Positions 47,400 through 57,000 of a stretch of DNA of 64,000 bases are shown here, piece by piece. Positions within the stretch are counted from its first letter, which is position 1, and every line of letters starts with the position of its first letter. The stretch is from contig CM056563.1 of NCBI GenBank assembly GCA_029721515.1, positions 19,721,954-19,785,953 on the forward strand, written 5' to 3'. Source of the stretch: Synanceia verrucosa. Its lineage: Eukaryota; Chordata; Actinopteri; Perciformes; Synanceiidae. Under the pieces are notes generated by a model. It was not told where the DNA came from and searched no databases. It saw only the letters and a program-made list of their open reading frames with translations. The position numbers and the translations under genes are program-made.

Positions 47400-47668
47400 G
47401 AATGTTTTTTTAGTTAGATTTTCTATTTTTGTCAGCATTTATTTTTTCCCTCCTCTTTTGGTTGAGGTGTTTTTGTTTATAGAGCTTTACAGTATGATAG
47501 AGTAGGTCTCAGCATGTCCTCCTCCCTGCCTAGAAGAAGCGTGCTATCACTCCGGAAGCACCTGTGCCTCTGCCTGTTTTCATCTGCCTGCATGTTTGTG
47601 AGGATAAAAAGACTTTTACTGTGAAAGAACTGTCCCTGAATCATGCATTTGGGCTCCTTGTTCAGCAT
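47400..47668 (+). repeat. Gypsy LTR-like segment upstream of copy 4
   Basis: Matches 2910-3172 almost throughout (CTCTTTTGGTTGAGGTGTTT, AGGTCTCAGCATGTCCTCCT, GGATAAAAAGACTTTTACTG, CTGTCCCTGAATCATGCATT). The integrase tail found before copies 1 and 2 is absent; a DANA-like SINE fragment stands in its place. Confidence 0.5.
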
Positions 47669-47676
47669 GGAAGACT

Positions 47677-47826
47677 TGCAACAACACAGCAGCAGTTTTG
47701 AGGGTGCTGAGGCCCCTGGACACAGGTTTTGACTGTGCTGACAAAGTACTGATTAAGTATTTCAAAGATATTCAAGCTCTTTGGTGTATTGGTGTAAAGC
47801 AGGCTGAGATCCAGCTGGCTCTTTGA
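47677..47826 (+). pseudogene. ODC exon 3-4 relic upstream of copy 4 promoter
   Basis: The longest of the relics: CNNTAAVLRVLRPLDTGFDC then ADK at 47677-47745 with the exon 3 donor, a shortened intron, and AEIQLAL followed by TGA (47803-47826). It joins the LTR-like segment at the point corresponding to codon 70 of human ODC, just after the PLP lysine. Confidence 0.78.
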
Positions 47827-47879
47827 CATAGAGGCAAATATTCTCTGAGCTTATAAGTACTCTGTTGTACCGTGAGCAG

Positions 47880-48038
47880 GTTTTCGTGTGCTTTTAAAAC
47901 AGTGGGTGAGGTAAAGTCATGTTTGAGGTAATAAAACCAGCATGTTCCTCTGTCTTATTTGACTTTGGACTGGTTTGGGTACTTGCTATAGTACTTATGC
48001 ATATTTGAAAACATTTCAGGATTGTAGGTCTGCAAGAT
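47880..48038 (+). promoter_or_regulatory. Conserved promoter-like block, copy 4
   Basis: GTGAGGTAAAGTCATG, ATAAAA at 47931-47936, CAGCATGTTC and TTTGGACTGGTTTGGGTACT. ATAAAA is 108 bases before the ACG that replaces the exon 1 start codon. Confidence 0.4.
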
Positions 48039-51000
48039 ACGGAGCAGAATTCACGCTGTGGTAAGATTAAAACAAATTCCTCACTAAGTGACCTTTAATA
48101 TTTTATGTTTTTGATTTTTTTAACATACATACAGTGCTCTTAACATTAACACCAAACAATCATATATAATACTTAATGAGTACTGAAGGCTGTCAAGCTG
48201 TTCTATTTTCACTTCATAATTGTCATTTTTTTATTGTATTGTAATTTAAATTTCTATTATTTTGTGTTACAACACTGTTTTAGGAACATATTAACAATGC
48301 AAATCAATTATTTGCAGTGTATCTCGATTGGGATTTTAATGAATACAGAGAACGTTAGTGAATTTCAAATATAAAGGTATGCAATGACAGTAAAGGGCAT
48401 ACTTTTGCTTTTGAACCCTGGACTTTTACTTGGAGTGAGAGTATGTTATACTGTCACATGATCTACATAATATAGACACATTTCAAGAAAAAAGGAGAAA
48501 AAGCTGCTTTTTTAATGTGATGCAGCCTTGTATTAACTAATTTATGCTTTTGTCGCCTTCACAGCACCGGAAACTATGATCATATCAGCGATACGTGGTT
48601 TGTCCTCTGAGAATTTTGACGTAAATATTTTAGACAATGGAAGGACCATCAATGACTTCATAGACAACAAAGTAAAAGAACTTGGTTCAATGGTGAGTAT
48701 GACAGACATTGTGTCACTGACCTCTCTCTAAAATTGCGTGAAGGTAGTGTGAGATTTTTGCATTTTAAAAGTGACGTTTCAAGTTCTCTTTATTCATTCA
48801 GGACAATGAAGAGCCATTCTATGTGGCAAATCTGGATAGTATCTATGAAAGACACCAAAGGTGGCTCACTAACTTGCCTCGAGTCAAGCCTTTCTATGCA
48901 GTGAAATGCAACAACACACCAGCAGTTCTGAGGGTAATGAAGGCTCTGGACACAGGTTTTGACTGTGCTAGTAAGGTACTGATTAAGTATTTCAAAGATA
49001 TCAAGCTCTCTGTTTTCTTTGATTTTCTTATCAGTTTGCTCATTTCAAACCTGTTTTGGTTTAACACAGGCTGAAATCCAGCTGTCCCTGTCCCTCGGTG
49101 TGACACCTGATAAAATCATCTATGCACACCCAACCAAACCACTGTCACACATCAAATACGCCTGCACTCATGGAGTAGACATGATGACTTTTGACAGTGA
49201 GGATGAACTCAGAAAAATTTCCCTTTGTCATAACAAAGCCAAGTAAGTGACCAACTATTAATATCTTTGTTTAAATGTTGATTGTTGTTCATGTATTGAC
49301 TAACACTTTTGAATAATTTTCTAGACTGGTACTCCGCATCACAGTTGATGACTCCAAATCGCGCCGAAGCCTCAGTTCAAAATTTGGAGCCAGACTGGAG
49401 TCTGCTGGTAAGCTGCTGGAGCTGGCTGGAGAGCTTGGCTTAGAAGTCATTGGGGTCAGCTTTCATGTGGGCAGCGGGTGCACTAGAAGTTCGGCGTTCA
49501 AGGAGGCCATAACAGATGCCAGACGAGTCTTTGACATTGCGGTAAGCCATTGTCATGACAATAAAACATTACCAATCCACAGTAATATTTACAAGCCATT
49601 GATTACCTCAACAAAGCAGTGGGGCTAGAGTGGGAGAACAACATATGAGAGCAATTTACCTTGCCTCTTTAATGGAGCTACTTATTCACCATATTCAAAC
49701 AGTCCATTTTACTCATTTGTCAAGCTCTGGATGGGAAGAATCTCTGGATCTAACCTAGTTTGAAAACTTTTTAGCAATGTTGACATTTGTGTACACCAGC
49801 TCAGTGTTGCAACAATCAAATGCAGGGAGTTGAGTGTAAATCAAATTACACTTTACATAAAACACAGTACTCATGTTGGCTCATACAAAGCTCCAATACG
49901 AAGCACAATCGCAAAGCTCTTCCATTAGCAAATGTTAGCCAGCATTAGCCCCCTAGCAGTAAGACAACAATACATCCGCCAACATGGAACCTGTAATCCA
50001 GTTCCTGTATGCCTTTGTTTGGATTATTTGGGGATATTTACAGACATACCTGCCTGTATTTAAGAGATGCAAAACATTGTTTGTACTGGTGTGCACAAAT
50101 AAAAAAAAACTTTGCACAGCATTTCCATAGCTATAAAGCTGTCTAACTGGCTTAGATCCAGAGAGTCTACCAACCTTGAATGGCCGCTATAGCCAGAGAA
50201 ATCTTCGAGGATGTCACCAAATTTGTGGAGAAAGCAGAGATGGTACAGCACATCAAGGGCAAGAAACCCCAGACACACAAATTTGAATTGTTGCAATCAA
50301 AAGTGAACCATCTGAACAGAACAACTGAACTGACTTGGAGAAAAAAAAATAACAGAAAATGACACAAGTCAGAAATGGGAAGATTGGGTGAAGAACCTGT
50401 CTAACAGAAATGTCACATAAGCAGAAAAGGATGTCCTGTCTAAGAGAGTGAATTTTGCAGTTACACCAGAATATATCCCAGTAGTACAGCTCATTCTAGC
50501 AAGAGAATCAGCCATCTGCAACAACAAACTACACAGAAGGCGTAGCTACGGCATCGACGCAGACCCTACGCCGTAGCCTGACGTGCACCTCCAAAAAATC
50601 CTGACAATGCGTCGCGTCAACGCGATGAGACGCGAATGGCAAGGACTATGATTGGGCTGCTCAGAACTTAATTTCCGGCAGTTGCTTTTCCGGTCAACAG
50701 CTCAACAACACCGCTATTTGTGGAGCGGCACGAGCGGTACAGAATAGTTGGACAGACCACCTCCGCAAACGTCTTCTGTGCTTCAACATTTGTAGCAACA
50801 GTATTTCTTTTTAAATTTTATGAGCTCCAACTCCAGAAACACCCGCTCCATCTTAGTTGTCATTGTTTACTGTTGGAAGAAAACCAAGAAATCCATGTTC
50901 CCTCGATGCAGAACTTCGAATGCTCAACGACGGCGTTGGGTCTATGCCGTAGCTCCACCGTCGCTGCAACGCAGAAGCATAAACCAGGCTTTAAGGACAC

Positions 51001-54000
51001 AGTCGCTCTTTCAAGCGCAACACTCCACATCATGTGAAAAACTCCCAGGATTTTGCAATCTAGGTAAAGGAAATAAAACTCAACTCAGATGAAACCATGG
51101 TCTGCTATGATGTCACATCACTTTTCATCCGCATTCCAACCATTTCACTGTTTGAAAAGGGCTGTATGCGGCCGTGGTTACAGCGACACACAGCTCAGAT
51201 ATTCAGGCATATCTCTGCTGTAATGCGGGAGCCTGACAATGCCTGCATATGTATCACTCCTACTGAGGGTCAACATATTACACCATGAGCTCCATGAGGG
51301 GTCAGTTGCCATGGACAATAATCCCCTGGTTGTTTGCAAGGGAGCGTTACCATCTTGCATCTTGAGCATTATTATTACAATGGATTGGTGGTTCTGCCCT
51401 CACTGGTCCTACCACCATTGGTTAAATGTGTGTGTGTGTGTGTGTGGGGGGGGGCTTATCTAATATACATATACAGTCTTAACTCTTTGAGTGCCAGTTA
51501 TTCTCCCACTACATCTCCCAGAACCCCCAACATTACTCACAGGCTGTGGGAGACCACGATCAGCGACCTGCTGCTGAAAAAACACTTTGGCGTTGAAATA
51601 TGTCAATGGCACTCAAAGAGTTAAACTTATTTTAATTTATGTAATTAATTAATGATTTAATGTAAAATGTGTATGTGAGCAATTGTGCACTGAACACATC
51701 CCAGGCAACTCTCTGGTGGAGTGGCCACATTCTTTTTTCCGCACACAGTGCTGGTAACTTGGTGCTGTAGGGTGGAGGCTGGACAACCCACACGGGTGCT
51801 CCATCCAAGATGGCACCTAACTCCTCTGAGATGACGCACATGGAAGCTGTTTTCCATTTCGCCTCTTCTTCATAGCTACAGACAACATCACCTCTCACTT
51901 TGTAGAGCTGCAAAAACACAGAAAAATGTTTTTTTTTTGCACTAAACACAATAGAGGAAAGAGTCAAAGGAAAGCATGGAGACATGCAGTCTTCACTTAC
52001 TCTTCTTCATTTATTGTGAGACCACTTGTCTGTTACTGTCCTGTTTTCCAACACAGAGGATTTACTGATAAGGTAGAAGGTGGCTGGAAGTAATTTTAAG
52101 ATAATCATTTTAAGTGATCATCTATGGCAATAAATATTTATCTTAGTTTATAAAACAATATATTTGTAGTCTAGCATAAGTCTGAGGCCTGTTGTGTTGA
52201 ACGTGAATTTAAAGTTACAATTTGAAAACATCCTCAGATGTCTCTCAAATTCTCCTTTGGAACAGGGCTGAACAGGGCTACAGCAGCAGGGCTGTAACTG
52301 GCTGTAACTCAACCACACTCACTTAACTATGTAATCTTGTACAAATTGGAAAATCATGTCAAATTAAAATTCAGGAGATACCTTCCAATACAACTACATA
52401 TACACATTTCCCAGACATTGTATTGATCATAAACATACATACAGTACATATTTAAGGCTCTTCACTTACTTCAATCTGATGAATCCAGTCCAATAAAATT
52501 ATGTGATGTTGCTCCTTCAGTTTGAGTTTTGAAAGGGATTTAGGCATGTGTGATGACGCAAGCCCCAAAACAGTCTGTGAAACGAGTAGGTATGTAATCA
52601 ATAATCAGCTGTATCAGAACAAGATGGAGTCTGCTCCACGACGACCAACTGCTGAACCCAGAACCAAGAAATGAACAAAAGCAAAAACAAGTGCTATAAA
52701 GAAAAAGAACCAAAACAGCTGCACTACTCAAGGAGTGGTGCAATTAGCTGGCCAGACAATTACACCGGGCCACTAAAGAAACAGACATGAAATTTAGTAA
52801 ACTAATACAATGAGACCACAGTAACTTCAGTGTTTCCCCTAGTTTTTTTTTGCTTTGGGGGGGAGGGGGGGGGGTTGGGCCAGAATGAGCGTGGACCGTT
52901 GTCCCCACAGGACCCCATAACCATAATTACAGAGCATTCGGACCTGAACAAACTATTAACGCTGAATTGTGTTCATATTTTTTATTTTAGAGATGGAACA
53001 TTTTTTCATACAATTCATACGTAATGTTTGGGGCAGGGGACTAGGGATTTTGAACTGGGTTATTTTGTGTGATTTAGCCTTTAATCAGGGTCATCATCAA
53101 TATTTATCATTGTTATTATTATTATTTTTATCATCATCGTTATTATTATATGATTTCAACTCAATTTATTTATGTTATTTTTCTGTAATTTGTAATTTAT
53201 CATGGTCGATATACTAGACAATGGTCTGATGATCAACAGGCACAGGCTGCTGTAGGTTCCTCATTGAGTGCCAGCCCTTTTATAAAAACGAAAGTGGCTT
53301 GTGCCAGCAATTTTGGCCATTTTGAGTAATTATTCATGATGCAAAAAATATTTTGTACTATGACTCTGAAAACACTGAATGGAAGAGGAGACTATTTTAT
53401 CACTGAAAAAAATGTATGTTTTTACAATGTTCCGTTCTTGTTTTATCAGAGGTAGAGTAGAGGCCACTTTCACCAAAATCACCACTTTTTGTCCAGATTC
53501 CATTTGTTTTGCTCTCTAATCTTGATCATCTCCACTTCCTGCTTTGATCTCTGTGGCGTACAGCACCTCTTTATCTCTTGACTGCAAATACCAGAAGCCC
53601 CCAATATTCCTCTCAGAGTGCTCCTTTGTGCCAGCTGCTGAAAAAACACTGAAATCTATGGCAGTCAAGCGTTGGATTTTAAATGATGTACGAATACGTC
53701 ATTGGCACTCAAAGAGTTAAATAATGGATATTTTTTAAAAAAAGATATGACTTGAATTTGCATATGTATTACAAGGATGTAATATATATGCGTAGCATTC
53801 TGACATGGGTCAAATGACCCTCCAATTGACCCGGGAATTTACCAGCTCAGCTGCAGTGTGAAAGTCGACCTGCTATTTACTCATTAATGCCTGACACATT
53901 CTGATTTAGTCACTGGGCAGCCTGTTATTGTGCTTCAAGCAGCTTCAAGGCTGCAGAGCTGTTCACTCATGAGATCAGTCTTCCTCTTGATCTCATAGAG

Positions 54001-57000
54001 ACCGATGTCTGAAGGGCAAAGATTTTTTTTCAATCAAACAAAACTTTTTTGACAAAATTTTCAGGATTGGGCAGAAGTGGCCTAATTTAAAACTGATTAA
54101 TTTTTGGTGGTGCCATTGAATCGGATCCAATCGCCACCAAAAAGTAATCAGTTTTATGTTAGGCCACTTCTGACCAACCCTGGAAATTTTGTCAAACTCT
54201 GTCCACAACTTTTGGAGTTATTTTGCAAACCAACAAACAAACAAACAAACCCCGGTGAAAACATAACCTCCTTGGTGGAGGTAATTATCAGCCATACACT
54301 GTTGCCACATACTCCCATCTACAGCCCTTGTGTTAGGACAGTAAGACCCCATACCACATTTGCACTCTGTTGGACCTCTGCCTGACCATCATTTACTTCC
54401 AGTACAGAGAAAACTACTACAGACAGAAACATGGTATGTGAATGGCACCTGGGTAAAAATGAGGACCAAAGAAGTGGAGGCCTTCACAGACCACATTAAC
54501 ACAGTGAACCACCACATCAGGTTAAACCATGAAGATGTTCAGGACAATGCCCTGGCCTTCTTGGACTGTGTAGTGTGGAGTTTGCATGTTCTTCCCATGT
54601 GCACCTGGTTTTCTCCAGCTACTCTGTCTTCCTCCCATCCCTAGGTGTGAATGTGAATGGTTGTTGTCTGTGCAATGAACTGGCAACTACCACGCCTCTC
54701 GTCCTTTGACACCTCCAGTCAGTTAGAATTTAAGAAGCCTCTTGGATGAGTCAAGTAAGTCCAGTCCAAACTGTCTGGGACACAGCTACAAATGTGGAGC
54801 TGTAAGTTAGTCCAGTTTGTGTTGCTTTACTGTGTAGCTCTACTTCGTGTGTTGGCCTGTAAACATGTCCCTATTACATTAGCATTGCACCTATTGGAGC
54901 TACCCTCCTGAGGTACCGGTAGCTCCGGTAGTTGCAGTGTAAACATGGCCCTGTAATGCTAGCACTGCAGCTACCTGCCAGGACATGTTTACAGGCCGTT
55001 GCACTACAGGATTTTGTAGAACTACACAGTAAAGCAACACAAAATGTATTAACTTACAGTTTCCACGCCTGTAGTGTCCAGGACAGTTTGTGCCGATCAT
55101 GCTTCAACTTCAGCTGTGTAGCCAAGCATAATTTGTATTGGCCCATGTTTACAAAGCAGTCCTCCAGAGCTTGGTTAACACTGCAGCTAACCGAGCTCTG
55201 TCAACGAGTAATGTATTCTATACTGTCCAGATCCTCCCAGTACTAATTCCCCTGTGGTACACTTGTCATCTTAGCTAGCTCCATTAGCTGCAGTGGTAAC
55301 GCTACAGAGCATGTTCACAGACGGAGCACTGCAGCTAATGGAGCTGCGATTGCTAACGTGCTATCAGGAGACATTCAACATAAGCTCTGTGAGCACAAGG
55401 CTCATTTGAAGCAAGCGTTATACACTCAAGTGTAATTTTGGTGACTCTGACTACTGTTAATGGTACTGTCCATGCACTGCAGAGTCACGTTAGCGGCCTC
55501 TTTTGCCAGTGCCAGAATGCATCTAGGAGTAAACAAGCAACAGGTAAGGGGAGAGAGAGCCACTTCTTCTCTCCAGAGAGGGGGCGTGGTCAGACACAGC
55601 TCAGGAAAATTTAAAGGTATAGATACAGAAACAGCCTGTTCTCAGCAGAGCTCAATACAAACTGGCTGGAATTCAGGACCAGGGCTGAGTTTAGGGTAAT
55701 ACACTTTGAATACAATATTGCTGTATGTCTGAGACCTATATAAAATTCTAGATATGTGATCTTTAAACACTGTACAGCGGGTGTACACAGGTCAAATGTT
55801 TGTACTACTTTACCATACCATAGGAGCAGCAATGGATAAGTAAGTAAAGGATAAGTAGGAGCAAAAATGGTCAGCATGTGGTGAATGGGACTTCATATGA
55901 GATAAAAAAAAGAAAAAAAAGTAACCAAAACTGCCAACAGAATATTTTGCCATATGGATAATACATTGTGTGTACATGTTAAATATTGCTAGGAAAAAAG
56001 TTTGTGTACATTTTTGTGATACCACTTTCTAATAAGGTGCTTGTTATAAATTATTTCTAAGTTGTAAGAGCTGCAGAGGACCTAGATCATCAAAAATTAA
56101 TACATTTACAATTTCAGATTTGAAGAAATGTTTGCCTTGCAATGTCACTCACTTTAGATGGAGGAGGGATTTACCTCCATGGATGCCAACACTTCATGAG
56201 CGCAATCCAAGATAATCACTATACGTCAGGAAACTGTTTAGTTCGATGACAGTTTCAAGGCATTTTAAAAAAAAAATGGGCAGTCCATCAGACATTGGGT
56301 ACAAACTTTATAAATTATGCCTTATTAGACAGTGGTTCTGATGTGTTTTTCAGAAATTGCTTGGTCTCCAGATGAGTCTATTGGATATTGGTGGAGGGTT
56401 CTCTGGGAGGGAGGACTTTGATGTGAAATTCGAAGAGGTAAAGTAAAAAAAACAAAACAACAAAAAACGTCTTAGTGGCAATTCAAAGAGACCTGTGTCT
56501 TTTTACTCTCTGCATGAAAACATTTAATGCAATGTTGGAGACAAACTGTCATTTGGTATTCATCTAGGCTCTCTGAATTACATAAATCCTACTTACATTT
56601 TTTTCCTGTCAATGATAATGGTTACTGTAGTGAACCATCTGAAATATTAATAGAGGTGTAAACTTACCATTGTGTTTTTCCCTCCTAGCTCTCAGAAGTC
56701 ATTAATGGAGCACTGGATGAATTCTTCCCGTCTGACAGTGGGGTGCAGATTATTGCAGAACCAGGCCGATACATTGTGGAATCAGCATTCACACTGGCAG
56801 CAAATGTCATTGCCAAAAAAGTAATCATCAACAATAAGGATGAACACAGTGGTAATAAACAATTGTCTTTTGAATCCAATCAAATGTTGAGCCCAATACA
56901 TCAGATGTCTCAACAACATAAAATAGTCATCTTTAGTAGACTGCTGTTTTCAGCCTCTCAGTCAGCATAATTCTCAATCAGAGGGTTGTAGTTCCTCATT

